DNA of 64,000 nucleotides. Origin: Paludibacteraceae bacterium. GTDB taxonomy: Bacteria; Bacteroidota; Bacteroidia; Bacteroidales; Paludibacteraceae. Made by a program: the position numbers and the translations under genes. Positions 7,560 to 16,007 of this stretch are shown here, in pieces (the first letter of the stretch is position 1; each line of letters opens with the position of its first letter). The notes below the pieces were generated by a model. That model was not told where the DNA came from, did no database searches, and saw nothing but the letters and a program-made list of their open reading frames with translations. The stretch is taken from the NCBI GenBank assembly GCA_017477325.1, contig JAFUWV010000011.1, forward strand, positions 62,001 to 126,000. Direction: 5' to 3'.

Positions 7560-9179
7560 ATGAAGAAATTATTTTATTTCATGTCACTTGTGGCTATAGT
7601 AGCCGCAATGGCAGCATGTAACAAAGGCGGAGGTGAGGAGAATCCTACAGAAGAACCTATCGAGCCTGCAAAGATCACCATCGCCGAGGCTTTCCAGGAG
7701 TTCTACATGAATAAGGGAGAGAACATCAAGATCTCTTATACAGTAGCTCCTTCGGGCATAAATGTGGACTACACACTGAATTGGGAGTCGGACGACCCTG
7801 ATGTTGCAATTGTAGTCAACGATGAAGTACAGGCCGTTGGTCTCGGTACAGCAGAAATCAGTGTCAACATACCTGAGTATCCCGACGTAAAGAAAGCAAA
7901 ATTCACGGTAACTGTGCTTGATCCGATTGAAGTAGGCGACTTCCTCTACTCTGACGGCTCATGGGGCAACCAGAAGGTGGTAACCGGCAAGTCGATTATC
8001 GGTCTTGTTTACTGGCTTGGCAACCCGACTTTGTTCGACCCGATACTGGAGTCTGACTATCCCAACTGCACCCATGGTTTGGCAATGTCGCTCAAGCAGG
8101 GCAAGGCAGAGCGTTGGCAGAAAGACTTCATGGAATATTGGTTTAACGGTGCCACTCAATTGGAATACGACAAGATGAAAGACAGCCCGCTTTGCAACAA
8201 CTCCGGCAGCCTTACCGAGTGGGGCTTCTATAAGTCAAGTTATTCTGACCTTCTTGCTCCATACTTAGACCTTTCAGGTGCAGGCAAAGACCTTTGGGCA
8301 GGTGGTGGTATGTACTGCGGTATCGGTGGTTACACCTACACTGCGATACTCGAAGAGTTTACCAAGACCGACCCCGCAGCCGTTACATATCCATACGAGT
8401 TCTACAACAACGCTATGGACCTTGTGAAAGACATAGAGACTCCTCTGACCACTTCACGCTGGTACGTGCCGAGCATCTTCGAGGCTGCACTTATGGTTAA
8501 CACTGCTCTGACGAAGCCTGCTGACTTCAACAATACTGACAAGGGTGGAGACGGTGCTGCTATAATCAACCATAACAACAGCAATGTAAGCAAACTCAAC
8601 TCAGTTCTAAACAGCATCTCCGGAGCTGACCCACTGCCAACTGACAAGAGTTATGCCATTGCTTCCGCCACCGATGCTTTCATGCCATTCGATTCACTCG
8701 TTGGTGCCATGGGCATCTCTTGTGCAGAATTCTTTGAATGTATGGCTGTTACCCAGGACTCTGTAGGCTATGCTGAGAAAGAAGCATCCTATAACCAGGC
8801 CGTTGCAGACGGAAAGACTGAAGATGCCGAATATTATAAGAAAGAGATGGACAAACTTCTGGCTAACGAAACCAGATGGTACGATTGGCTGAAGGCTAAT
8901 GCAGGCGACCAATACAGCACTTATGAGTCTTATAAGACTACAGAGGAACGTGTTGAAATATATGCACAAATTAAAAATATGGACATTACATACTCACAGC
9001 TCGGAGGTGCAGGTCTTATATTTGCTTTATCTCTGTTCGGCACTCTTACTTATGCTAATGTCGGCGTTGCAGACGGTTTGTTGCATAACAAAGTCTTTGT
9101 TTCCACAGGAAACCCTGTATCAGGAGGCAAGGGCTCAGACAACACCAACGATGTAGTTCGTGCAATCATAGCATTCTAA
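7560..9179 (+). CDS. Surface lipoprotein with an N-terminal Ig-like (Big_2 type) domain
   Basis: 539 residues. The lipobox is AMAAC with Cys20, followed by an acidic low-complexity linker (GGGEENPTEEPIEP). Residues about 40-120 fit a bacterial Ig-like domain (YTLNWESDDPDVAIVVNDEV, then GLGTAEISVNIP). From about residue 125 the pattern VGDFLYSDGSWGNQKVV, GKSIIGLVYW and HGLAMSLKQ resembles a module common in Bacteroidales surface lipoproteins. The rest has no family I can name. It is the last gene of the three-gene surface cluster and is followed by a strong hairpin at 9203-9236. Confidence 0.7.
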   Translation: MKKLFYFMSLVAIVAAMAACNKGGGEENPTEEPIEPAKITIAEAFQEFYMNKGENIKISYTVAPSGINVDYTLNWESDDPDVAIVVNDEVQAVGLGTAEISVNIPEYPDVKKAKFTVTVLDPIEVGDFLYSDGSWGNQKVVTGKSIIGLVYWLGNPTLFDPILESDYPNCTHGLAMSLKQGKAERWQKDFMEYWFNGATQLEYDKMKDSPLCNNSGSLTEWGFYKSSYSDLLAPYLDLSGAGKDLWAGGGMYCGIGGYTYTAILEEFTKTDPAAVTYPYEFYNNAMDLVKDIETPLTTSRWYVPSIFEAALMVNTALTKPADFNNTDKGGDGAAIINHNNSNVSKLNSVLNSISGADPLPTDKSYAIASATDAFMPFDSLVGAMGISCAEFFECMAVTQDSVGYAEKEASYNQAVADGKTEDAEYYKKEMDKLLANETRWYDWLKANAGDQYSTYESYKTTEERVEIYAQIKNMDITYSQLGGAGLIFALSLFGTLTYANVGVADGLLHNKVFVSTGNPVSGGKGSDNTNDVVRAIIAF

Positions 9180-9202
9180 AGTATACTGTTCACACTACAA
9201 TA

Positions 9203-9236
9203 AAACATAGAGGCTGCGAAAGCGGTCTCTATGTTT
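9203..9236 (+). terminator. Rho-independent terminator
   Basis: AAACATAGAG (9203-9212) pairs perfectly with CTCTATGTTT (9227-9236), with a short GC-rich inner loop. It lies 23 bp after the Ig-like lipoprotein gene. Its 3' end provides the -33 TTTG of the next promoter. Confidence 0.8.
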
Positions 9237-9265
9237 GCATATATAAAACTTTTACATTATCTTTG
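9234..9265 (+). promoter_or_regulatory. Promoter for the nucleotidyltransferase gene
   Basis: TTTG at 9234-9237 (in the terminator's T-rich side), 20 bp, TATCTTTG at 9258-9265. Confidence 0.8.
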
Positions 9266-9288
9266 CACACGAAATAATAATTGCCAAT

Positions 9289-9609
9289 ATGCAAAGGGTA
9301 TCATCATACAGAGCCGTAACATCACTCATTCATGACAGAGTGTCAAAGATAGAGCCTAAGGCGCGAATCATACTATTCGGCTCTCAGGCTCGCGGTGATG
9401 CTCGTCCTGAGTCGGACTGGGATGTTATAGTTTTGCTTCGCGATGGTTCCTCAGCACAACAAAAAGACTATATTTCATATTCCTTATTCGACTTAGGATG
9501 GGATATTGACAAACAAATTCATCCTATCGTATATACAGAGACAGAATGGGAGAACAAGAGTTTTACTCCTTTTTATAAAAATGTAATTAAAGACGGTATT
9601 GAACTATGA
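9289..9609 (+). CDS. MNT-type minimal nucleotidyltransferase (antitoxin-like)
   Basis: 106 residues. It shows the polymerase-beta-like nucleotidyltransferase signature FGSQARGDARPESDWDVIVL, i.e. GSxARG then the metal-binding S-D-x-D. Such proteins are usually antitoxins (MntA) that AMPylate a HEPN RNase toxin encoded immediately downstream. Here the stop codon overlaps the next ATG in the ATGA style of these operons, but the partner is a 37-residue stub. The enzyme motifs look intact, so this may be an orphan antitoxin. It has its own promoter. Confidence 0.8.
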   Translation: MQRVSSYRAVTSLIHDRVSKIEPKARIILFGSQARGDARPESDWDVIVLLRDGSSAQQKDYISYSLFDLGWDIDKQIHPIVYTETEWENKSFTPFYKNVIKDGIEL

Positions 9610-9719
9610 GTCTATCTTCTGAAGAACGCCAGGCAATAGTGGAGTTTCGCATAGAAAAAGCTTTGCGAGCATACGAACAAGCCAAAGGTCTTATAAGACA
9701 AATACAAAAATCGAAATAA
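9606..9719 (+). pseudogene. Truncated HEPN-domain toxin remnant (37 codons)
   Basis: An ATG at 9606 overlaps the antitoxin stop. The frame reads 37 residues beginning MSLSSEERQAIVEFRIEKAL, matching the first helix of MNT-linked HEPN proteins (SEERxAxVxxRxEKA). It stops at TAA 9717-9719, where a full HEPN protein would have about 130 residues and an R-x4-6-H catalytic site. Only 21 bp separate the stop from the terminator, so the C-terminal three quarters have been deleted. It could alternatively be a small functional peptide. Confidence 0.65.
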
Positions 9720-9740
9720 ACTATCACAATAAATGATATA

Positions 9741-9780
9741 AAAACAGCATGAGGATGCGGATGCATCCTCATGCTGTTTT
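9741..9780. terminator. Bidirectional terminator between the MNT gene and pnp
   Basis: An 18-bp perfect stem (9741-9758 with 9763-9780) with a GGAT loop. It starts with four A and ends with four T, so it can stop both convergent transcripts. Confidence 0.9.
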
Positions 9781-9800
9781 ATTACCTACAGAGTATGTTA

Positions 9801-12086
9801 TCAGTTTCTCTTGAGCCGTGCACCATCTGCCTCGGGGTCACGCGGACGGCGGGTCTCATGACCGAAACGCTCATCACGGCGAGGATACTGACGATTGCCT
9901 TCCCCACGAGGTGCTCCCTCAGGGCGCGGACCACGCTCAGGACGTGGACGACGCTCAGGCTCCTGATAGCCTTCAGGTTTATCCTTGAGAGCCTTGGCAG
10001 AGAGTTTGAACTTGCCTGTCTTCTCATCAATCTCGAGGAGTTTGATGGTGATGGTGTCGCCTTCTTTGAGACCAGTCTCTTCCATTGTCTCGTAGCGTTT
10101 CCAGTCGATCTCGGAGATATGCAAGAGGCCTTCCTTGCCGGGCATGAACTCGACGAAGCAACCGTAAGGCATGATAGACTTGACGGTAGCCTCGTAAACT
10201 TCACCGACCTCAGGCAGAGCGACGATAGCGCGAATCTTGGCATAGGCAGCATCGAGGTTCTCCTTGTTGTTGGAAGCAATCTCAACGATGCCGTGGTCGT
10301 CGTCTTCATCGATAGAGATGACGGTGTTGGTGTCGGCCTGAATGCCTTGTATGATCTTACCGCCGGGGCCAATGACAGCACCGATAAGTTCTTTGGGTAT
10401 GGTGAAGGTGATGAGGCGTGGAGCATGGGGCTTGAGGTCGGGACGCGGAGCGGGCATGCACTCCTCAATCTTATCGAGGATATACATACGGCCCTCGTGT
10501 GCCTGACGGAGAGCGTTCTCGAGTATCTCGTAGCTGAGGCCGTCAACCTTGATATCCATCTGGCAGGCAGTGAGACCATCGCGGGTACCGGTAGTCTTGA
10601 AGTCCATATCACCAAGGTGATCTTCGTCGCCGAGGATATCAGAGAGCACTGCATAGTTGGTACCTTTGTTCTCGGAGATAAGACCCATAGCTATACCGCT
10701 GACTGGCTTCTTGATAGGCACACCGGCGTCCATGAGAGCGAGAGTGCCTGCACAAACGGTAGCCATAGAGCTTGAGCCGTTGGATTCGAGGATATCGCTG
10801 ACGATACGTACGCAGTAGGGGTAGTTGTCAGGAATGATAGGCTTGAGAGCACGGAGGGCAAGATTGCCGTGACCAATCTCACGACGACCTACACCACGCT
10901 GAGCCTTAGCCTCGCCTGTAGCAAACGGCGGGAAGTTGTAGTGGAGGAGGAAGCGGTCGTAGCGCTGAACGATAGCCTCGTCCACCATTTTCTCATCACG
11001 CTTGGTGCCGAGAGTAACGGTAGAGAGCGACTGCGTCTCACCACGGGTGAAGATGCTTGATCCGTGAGGACCGGGCAGCGGGCTTACTTCGCACCAGATA
11101 GGACGTATCTCGTTGGTCTTACGGCCGTCGAGACGCTTGCCCTCGTCGAGGACAGCACGGCGCATAGCCTCTTTCTCCACGTCATGATAGTAGCGGTCGA
11201 TGAGCGCGCCCTTGGTCTCGAGTTCTTCTTCGGTGAACTGAGCCTTGAACTCGTCACGTATCTGAGTGAACATCTGTTCGCGGTGATGCTTGTCGGTGTC
11301 AGCAGAAGTGGCCTGAGCATAAGCCTTGGCGTAGCATGCATCGTGGACAGCCTGACGGAGTTCTTCGTCGTTCTCCTCGTGGCAATACTCACGTTTGACG
11401 GTTTTGCCATAAGCCTCCATCATCTCCAATTGAGCCTGGCACTGCGGTTTGATAGCCTCGTGAGCTGCACGGATGGCGTCGAGCATCTCTGCTTCGCTCA
11501 CCTCTTTCATCTCACCTTCGACCATCATGATGTTGTCGAGCGTAGCAGCAACAACGAGTTCGATGTCAGCACGGTCGCACTGCTCAAAGGTAGGATTGAT
11601 AACGAACTCGCCGTCCACACGTGCGACACGCACCTCCGAGATAGGACCCTCGAAAGGTATGTCGGAGCAAGTGAGAGCAGCCGAAGCGGCCAAACCTGCA
11701 ATTGACTCAGGCATGTCGATGCCGTCGGCAGAATAGAGAGTAACGTTGACGAAAGTCTCTGCATGGTAGTTTGCAGGGAAGAGAGGACGCAGAGCACGGT
11801 CGATAAGGCGTGCAATCAGAATCTCGTAGTCGGAAGCCTTACCTTCGCGACGCGTGAAGCCTCCGGGGAAGCGACCCATAGAGGCAAATTTCTCTTTGTA
11901 CTCTACGGTGAGAGGCATGAAGTCTGTTCCGGGCACAGCATCTTGGGCGGAACAAACAGTGGCAAGCACGGTAGTGTTGCCAATGGTTACCATCACTGCT
12001 CCGTCAGCCTGCTTGGCGAGTTTGCCGGTCTGCAGGGTAATCTCACGACCATCGGGCAAAGTGATGGTTTTTGTAACAATATTCAT
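9801..12086 (-). CDS. pnp: Polyribonucleotide nucleotidyltransferase (PNPase)
   Basis: 761 residues, slightly longer than E. coli PNPase (711). Two RNase PH core domains are followed by a KH domain with [12 protein letters not shown] and an S1 domain ([21 protein letters not shown] ending at the LLHISEI motif). The enzyme degrades RNA 3' to 5' with phosphate and can add tails; it is cytosolic and may join a degradosome. The last ~55 residues form an Arg/Pro/Glu-rich disordered tail ([19 protein letters not shown]) likely to bind RNA or protein partners. It has its own promoter at 12154-12185. An open antisense frame across its 3' half is a coding shadow. Confidence 0.97.
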   Translation of the reverse strand: MNIVTKTITLPDGREITLQTGKLAKQADGAVMVTIGNTTVLATVCSAQDAVPGTDFMPLTVEYKEKFASMGRFPGGFTRREGKASDYEILIARLIDRALRPLFPANYHAETFVNVTLYSADGIDMPESIAGLAASAALTCSDIPFEGPISEVRVARVDGEFVINPTFEQCDRADIELVVAATLDNIMMVEGEMKEVSEAEMLDAIRAAHEAIKPQCQAQLEMMEAYGKTVKREYCHEENDEELRQAVHDACYAKAYAQATSADTDKHHREQMFTQIRDEFKAQFTEEELETKGALIDRYYHDVEKEAMRRAVLDEGKRLDGRKTNEIRPIWCEVSPLPGPHGSSIFTRGETQSLSTVTLGTKRDEKMVDEAIVQRYDRFLLHYNFPPFATGEAKAQRGVGRREIGHGNLALRALKPIIPDNYPYCVRIVSDILESNGSSSMATVCAGTLALMDAGVPIKKPVSGIAMGLISENKGTNYAVLSDILGDEDHLGDMDFKTTGTRDGLTACQMDIKVDGLSYEILENALRQAHEGRMYILDKIEECMPAPRPDLKPHAPRLITFTIPKELIGAVIGPGGKIIQGIQADTNTVISIDEDDDHGIVEIASNNKENLDAAYAKIRAIVALPEVGEVYEATVKSIMPYGCFVEFMPGKEGLLHISEIDWKRYETMEETGLKEGDTITIKLLEIDEKTGKFKLSAKALKDKPEGYQEPERRPRPERGPRPEGAPRGEGNRQYPRRDERFGHETRRPRDPEADGARLKRN

Positions 12087-12153
12087 ATAAGTGATTTAAA
12101 TTAATGAGAGCCGATTGCTCTCGGGTTAATATGTTGACTTTCAAAAAATCGTG

Positions 12154-12185
12154 CAAAGGTAGTAATAATTATTCATTTATGCAAA
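12154..12185 (-). promoter_or_regulatory. Promoter for pnp
   Basis: On the minus strand: TTTG (12185-12182), 20 bp, TACCTTTG (12161-12154). The leader is about 60 nt. Confidence 0.85.
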
Positions 12186-12211
12186 TCTAAATCACTCAGG
12201 ACTTAAATAAA

Positions 12212-12245
12212 AAAGGGAGCCACACATAGATGCGACTCCTTTATG
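12212..12245 (-). terminator. Terminator of the 12.3 kb gene
   Basis: On the minus strand AAAGGAGTCGC pairs, with one bulge and wobbles, with GTGGCTCCCTTT and is followed by T6. It lies 34 bp past the stop codon of the 12279-12977 gene. Confidence 0.6.
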
Positions 12246-12278
12246 CGTACTATTGGTTATCGTAGCCGTTGTTTTCAG

Positions 12279-12977
12279 TTAGTCAACAAGGTCAAGCACT
12301 CCTTCGGCAAAGAGCATGCTGAAGAGCATCTGCAGCCGGATATACTGCGCATAGTTGCCATAGCCTTTACACTTCTTTATGTCGAAGGTAGCCAGAGTCT
12401 TGCCCGTCTTTATCTCAACAGCCTTCATCGTGCCCGTCAGTATTGCGCCACCGGTACTCATTCCCATACCGAAAGCACTGGCTGCTCCACTGCCCATGTC
12501 TATCTGATTGACCGTCACCACAAATTTATACTTTGCGTTCTTCGGGTCCTGCATCACATAGTGCTTCTCATACGACTTCTTCTCACCTTCGTCCTTGCAC
12601 GCCTTATAGAATTTCCATGTTGCGGGTGAGGAAGACATCTGCAGACCTTTCTTGTTCTTCTTGTTGAAGCAGATAGAGCCGTTCTTCTTCAAAATAACAC
12701 CCTCAGTGGCACGGCGTTGCACCATAGGCCAGTCTTTGACCCAGTCCTGCCCCTGCTTCTGATTGTATTGAGCCACTGTGCCAAAGCGTTTCTCTACTTT
12801 CATGTTGCGGTCGAACTCGACTACCTGAGCCTTAGACCAGTCGATCTCAAGATAGGCATATTCGCCCGCCTTCTGAAGGAAATCCAACTTACCCGACTTC
12901 AGAGTCACCTCTGTGTCAGATGCAATCAGTGACAGTGCTGACACTGCTGCCGCTAACAATAATCCTAATCGTTTCAT
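12279..12977 (-). CDS. Periplasmic/secreted protein of unknown function
   Basis: 232 residues with an N-terminal signal (MKRLGLLLAAAVSALSLIA) and no lipobox. The middle is Lys-rich (FNKKNKKG, KACKDEGEKKSYEKHY). A Gly-rich segment (GSGAASAFGMGMSTGGAIL) precedes TGTMKAVEIKTGKTLATFDIKK and a hydrophobic C-terminus. The last part resembles periplasmic lipid- or ligand-binding folds in which a Gly/Ala patch precedes a strand, but I cannot assign a family. It is a single-gene transcript with its own promoter (13024-13055) and terminator. Confidence 0.6.
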   Translation of the reverse strand: MKRLGLLLAAAVSALSLIASDTEVTLKSGKLDFLQKAGEYAYLEIDWSKAQVVEFDRNMKVEKRFGTVAQYNQKQGQDWVKDWPMVQRRATEGVILKKNGSICFNKKNKKGLQMSSSPATWKFYKACKDEGEKKSYEKHYVMQDPKNAKYKFVVTVNQIDMGSGAASAFGMGMSTGGAILTGTMKAVEIKTGKTLATFDIKKCKGYGNYAQYIRLQMLFSMLFAEGVLDLVD

Positions 12978-13023
12978 AACGCTGTCTTTTTATAAGGTTT
13001 ATAGTCCATTTACATTTACGCTA

Positions 13024-13055
13024 CAAAGATAATACATATCTCTCATATATACAAA
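13024..13055 (-). promoter_or_regulatory. Promoter for the 12.3 kb gene
   Basis: On the minus strand: TTTG (13055-13052), 20 bp, TATCTTTG (13031-13024), directly after the terminator of the upstream gene. Confidence 0.85.
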
Positions 13056-13060
13056 CAAAA

Positions 13061-13093
13061 AAAGAAGTCTGCCAAGATGACAGACTTCTTTTG
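13061..13093. terminator. Terminator of the 13.1 kb T9SS protein gene
   Basis: AAAAGAAGTCTG (13061-13072) pairs perfectly with CAGACTTCTTTT (13082-13093). It lies 28 bp after the stop of the minus-strand gene ending at 13122. Confidence 0.85.
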
Positions 13094-13121
13094 CGGTTTT
13101 TGGGTTTTGAGACTTTGGCGT

Positions 13122-14576
13122 TTATCTCAGCATAAACTTCCTGCCGTTTTGGATAAGAATAGCACCACGGTGGTTCTTATCGACTTCGACACCCAGTACG
13201 TTGTAAACCTTGCCGTTGTTGACGGTCTTCGCATCAAGGTCTTCGACACCGGTTCCTTCCTCATACTCATAGGTAAAGGTTCCGATGAAGGTGCTACCCT
13301 TAAAGCTTGTCGCATTGACCACGATAGTGTAAACACCGTCTTTTTTCGTTACGGTTACGGTGCCGTCAACAAAGTAGTAAGTGTCTTCATAGGACTCGCC
13401 GTCATCTGTATAAACTCCATAGAACGAGGGCACGTCTGCTTCGTAGGCCGAATTATAACCTGCAGAAGCCGAGAATGTGTTGGCACTGCCGCTGTCGTCG
13501 ATTTTGTATGTACCTACAGGAAGAGGCATATTGTTATCTGCGGGAAGGGTTGTCGTGTTGAACTCGAGATATGCGAAGCCTTTCTCACCGTTGAAATAGT
13601 AGTCAAGAGTACCATAATCTATGTAGTTGGAGTCTATCTCGAATGTAGCAAAGTTCTCATTTATTGTCACCACATCGTCAGGCTCATAGCCGTACGGGTC
13701 ATCCACAATCACTCCATATGAGCCTGTGTAGTTAACAGTGTACAGATTGCCATCTCCTGCAAGCAGTTCACCCACAACGGTTATAGTACCGTTGTTATCC
13801 GTGATGGTCACCTTGCCGTCAGTCACTGACAGTTCTGTGTCATCGTCTGTTTCACTGTCATACACTACTACATAGGAGTATTCCAAATCCAGTTTCTCAT
13901 TAGCAGGAGTATAGGTCCCGGCCAAGTTTTCTGCAGACGCCGGCAGGATATCAAATCCGAGAATAATACCTTTTGTCATGTCATACAGTCCGATGGTGAT
14001 ATCTCCGTATTCCTCGAAATACTCGGGATCTATGACAACGGTGTCGGCATTGACAGTGATAGTATCCGCCTTGATTTCAGGTATGTCGCCGTCACCTTCA
14101 GAATAGATGACAAGCTGCTTGAAGTCGAACTGACCTGCAGTCTTAGTGGAAGTTCCGTGTACATTGCTTGCACCAACATTGAAGTGCACGTAAGAGGTGT
14201 CACCGGTCCAAGTAGTTACTGCATTTGCAACATTCACTGCCACCTGACCGCCTGATGGAGTGACGTCAGCCCACTGCTCCAAGCCTTTGGAAGACATCAG
14301 GAACTGAATAGCCTTCATCTTCTTTGTCTTTGAAGTGATAGTAAGCAATCCGCCTGCATATACGCGGATGTCATTGTCTGCTCCGTTATAGCCGAGATTA
14401 AACACAGGGACATTTGAGGCATCGCCCTTGGCAGCCGAGATTGTGAACTCACCATCCTTGGTAGTAAAACTGGGATTCTCCGTCTTAGCCGAGAAATAGT
14501 CACTCGGATTGATTGTTGTTTGCGCTGACAATGACAGACTAAACATTGCAGCAAGAAGAAGGTACATTTTCTTCAT
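13122..14576 (-). CDS. Secreted modular protein with T9SS-type C-terminal sorting tail
   Basis: 484 residues with signal peptide MKKMYLLLAAMFSLSLSAQ. Residues 20-155 look like a beta-sandwich (GEFTISAAKG, TSYVHFNVGAS). Two related modules of about 120 residues follow (about 185-300 and 305-440), the second containing PVGTYKIDDSGS and YYFVDGTVTVTKKDGVYTI. The C-terminus KVYNVLGVEVDKNHRG, then ILIQNGRKFMLR, fits a Bacteroidales type IX secretion tail. It is a paralog of the protein at 16008-17465. The ligand is unknown. The upstream promoter is interleaved with that of the divergent response regulator, so the two may be co-regulated. Confidence 0.7.
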   Translation of the reverse strand: MKKMYLLLAAMFSLSLSAQTTINPSDYFSAKTENPSFTTKDGEFTISAAKGDASNVPVFNLGYNGADNDIRVYAGGLLTITSKTKKMKAIQFLMSSKGLEQWADVTPSGGQVAVNVANAVTTWTGDTSYVHFNVGASNVHGTSTKTAGQFDFKQLVIYSEGDGDIPEIKADTITVNADTVVIDPEYFEEYGDITIGLYDMTKGIILGFDILPASAENLAGTYTPANEKLDLEYSYVVVYDSETDDDTELSVTDGKVTITDNNGTITVVGELLAGDGNLYTVNYTGSYGVIVDDPYGYEPDDVVTINENFATFEIDSNYIDYGTLDYYFNGEKGFAYLEFNTTTLPADNNMPLPVGTYKIDDSGSANTFSASAGYNSAYEADVPSFYGVYTDDGESYEDTYYFVDGTVTVTKKDGVYTIVVNATSFKGSTFIGTFTYEYEEGTGVEDLDAKTVNNGKVYNVLGVEVDKNHRGAILIQNGRKFMLR

Positions 14577-14650
14577 AATCTTTCTTGTTTTAAGTTAATA
14601 TTTATACGTTAATTGAATATTTATGCGCTTATATTAGCAAAAATCGCCTG

Positions 14651-14682
14651 CAAAGATACAAAAATATTTCAAGTTACACAAA
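14651..14682 (-). promoter_or_regulatory. Promoter for the 13.1 kb T9SS protein
   Basis: On the minus strand: TTTG (14682-14679), 20 bp, TATCTTTG (14658-14651). Confidence 0.8.
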
Positions 14683-14697
14683 ATTGTTGTATCTTTG
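14667..14697 (+). promoter_or_regulatory. Promoter for the sigma-54-type response regulator
   Basis: TTTC at 14667-14670 (one mismatch), 19 bp, TATCTTTG at 14690-14697. It is interleaved with the divergent promoter. Confidence 0.65.
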
Positions 14698-14702
14698 CAC
14701 TC

Positions 14703-14779
14703 TAATTTGCTGAAATCTAAAACCTGTACAGCGAAGCAGATCGTTCCGTAAGGATAAGAAACTTGAACCCTGAAACCCC
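14703..14779. repeat. 7-bp phased leader holding the shared 40-bp segment (11 units)
   Basis: Read in 7-mers from 14703: TAATTTG, CTGAAAT, CTAAAAC, CTGTACA, GCGAAGC, AGATCGT, TCCGTAA, GGATAAG, AAACTTG, AACCCTG, AAACCCC. Bases 14723-14762 match 20871-20910 in reverse complement at 39 of 40 positions. It forms the whole 5' leader of the response regulator. Confidence 0.8.
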
Positions 14780-14786
14780 TCTCATC

Positions 14787-15938
14787 ATGGCAAAGATATT
14801 AGTTATTGACGACGAACGCAGTATCAGAAACACTCTGAAAGACATACTCGACTTCGAGGGCTACACCGTAGTTCTCGCCGAGAACGGCAAGCAAGGTCTG
14901 CAACTTGCCACCGAGACAGCTTTCGACCTCATCTTCTCCGACATAAAGATGCCCGAGATGGACGGTATAGAACTACTGAACGCCCTCAGGCAGGCAGAAG
15001 TGGAAAGTCCGATAGTAATGATTTCCGGGCATGGCAACATAGAGACAGCCGTGGAGTGCATACGCTCGGGTGCGTTTGACTTCATAGAGAAGCCCATCGA
15101 CCTGAACCGCCTGCTCGTAACGGTAAAGAACGCTCTGGAGAAAAAGAGTCTGGTCAAAGAGACGAAGGTGCTCAGAAAGAAAGTGCAGTCGAAGAACCGG
15201 ATGATAGGCGAGAGCGATGCCATCAAGCACGTGAGGGAGATGATAGCACGTGTAGCTCCGACAGAAGCGCGCGTGCTGATTACGGGCGAGAACGGCACGG
15301 GCAAGGAGGTGGTGGCAAGACTGATACACGAGCAGTCGCAGCGGGCAGCTGAGCCTCTGATAGAGGTCAACTGCGCAGCCATACCCTCGGAACTAATAGA
15401 GTCGGAACTGTTTGGGCACGTGAAGGGAGCGTTTACGAGTGCCATAAAAGACAGAGCAGGCAAGTTCGAGCAGGCAGACGGCGGAACACTGTTCTTAGAC
15501 GAGATAGGCGACATGTCGCTTGCGGCGCAGGCCAAGGTGCTCCGCGCACTGCAGGAGAGCGAGATAACGAGAGTGGGTTCGGACAAGGCCATAAAAGTGA
15601 ATGTGAGAATACTGGCTGCCACGAACAAAGACCTGCAGCACGAGATTCAAGAGGGGCACTTCCGCGAAGACCTCTTCCACAGGCTGAACGTGATACCCAT
15701 CAACGTGCCGCGGCTGGATGACAGAAAAGAAGACATACCACTGCTTGTGGACTACTTCACGGAGCAAATATGTGCGGAGCAGGGCTGGGCAAAGAAGTCG
15801 TTTGACAAGTCGGCCGTCAGCGCACTTCAGGCACGCAGCTGGACAGGCAACATACGCGAACTGCGCAACGTAGTGGAGCGCCTGATCATACTCTGCGGCA
15901 ACAACATCACCGCAGAAGACGTCAAACTCTATAGTTAA
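14787..15938 (+). CDS. Sigma-54-dependent response regulator (NtrC/AtoC family) lacking a DNA-binding domain
   Basis: 383 residues from ATG 14787; an in-frame TTG at 14763 lies in the repeat leader and is rejected. The receiver domain (1-120) has the acidic pair Asp8-Asp9 and phospho-acceptor Asp52 ([11 protein letters not shown]). The AAA+ domain (about 135-365) has Walker A GENGTGKE, Walker B LFLDEIGD, and arginine-finger region [10 protein letters not shown]. The sigma-54 loop reads GAFTSA, not GAFTGA. The protein ends soon after the AAA+ domain (EDVKLYS) with no Fis-type helix-turn-helix, so it probably acts without site-specific DNA binding of its own. No histidine kinase is adjacent. 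Confidence 0.9.
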   Translation: MAKILVIDDERSIRNTLKDILDFEGYTVVLAENGKQGLQLATETAFDLIFSDIKMPEMDGIELLNALRQAEVESPIVMISGHGNIETAVECIRSGAFDFIEKPIDLNRLLVTVKNALEKKSLVKETKVLRKKVQSKNRMIGESDAIKHVREMIARVAPTEARVLITGENGTGKEVVARLIHEQSQRAAEPLIEVNCAAIPSELIESELFGHVKGAFTSAIKDRAGKFEQADGGTLFLDEIGDMSLAAQAKVLRALQESEITRVGSDKAIKVNVRILAATNKDLQHEIQEGHFREDLFHRLNVIPINVPRLDDRKEDIPLLVDYFTEQICAEQGWAKKSFDKSAVSALQARSWTGNIRELRNVVERLIILCGNNITAEDVKLYS

Positions 15939-15944
15939 TAAACT

Positions 15945-16007
15945 CTATAACTCCTATACCCCCTAGAACCCATAGAACTACTAGAACTTCTAGTATTTCT
16001 AGTATCT
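15945..16007. repeat. 9-bp array, CTAGAACTT-like (7 units)
   Basis: Seven 9-mers in register: CTATAACTC, CTATACCCC, CTAGAACCC, ATAGAACTA, CTAGAACTT, CTAGTATTT, CTAGTATCT. It fills the gap between two convergent stop codons and ends exactly at the stop of the 16008 gene. A local palindrome (ACTAGAAcTTCTAGT, 15980-15994) is the only hairpin potential. Confidence 0.85.

Noticed and set aside
9289-9719. Complete toxin-antitoxin module
   Set aside because: The HEPN partner is truncated to 37 codons, so only the antitoxin is intact.
9771-10775. A 334-codon open frame on the plus strand, antisense to pnp
   Set aside because: It mirrors the codon pattern of pnp, lacks any recognisable domain or promoter, and overlaps a certain essential gene.
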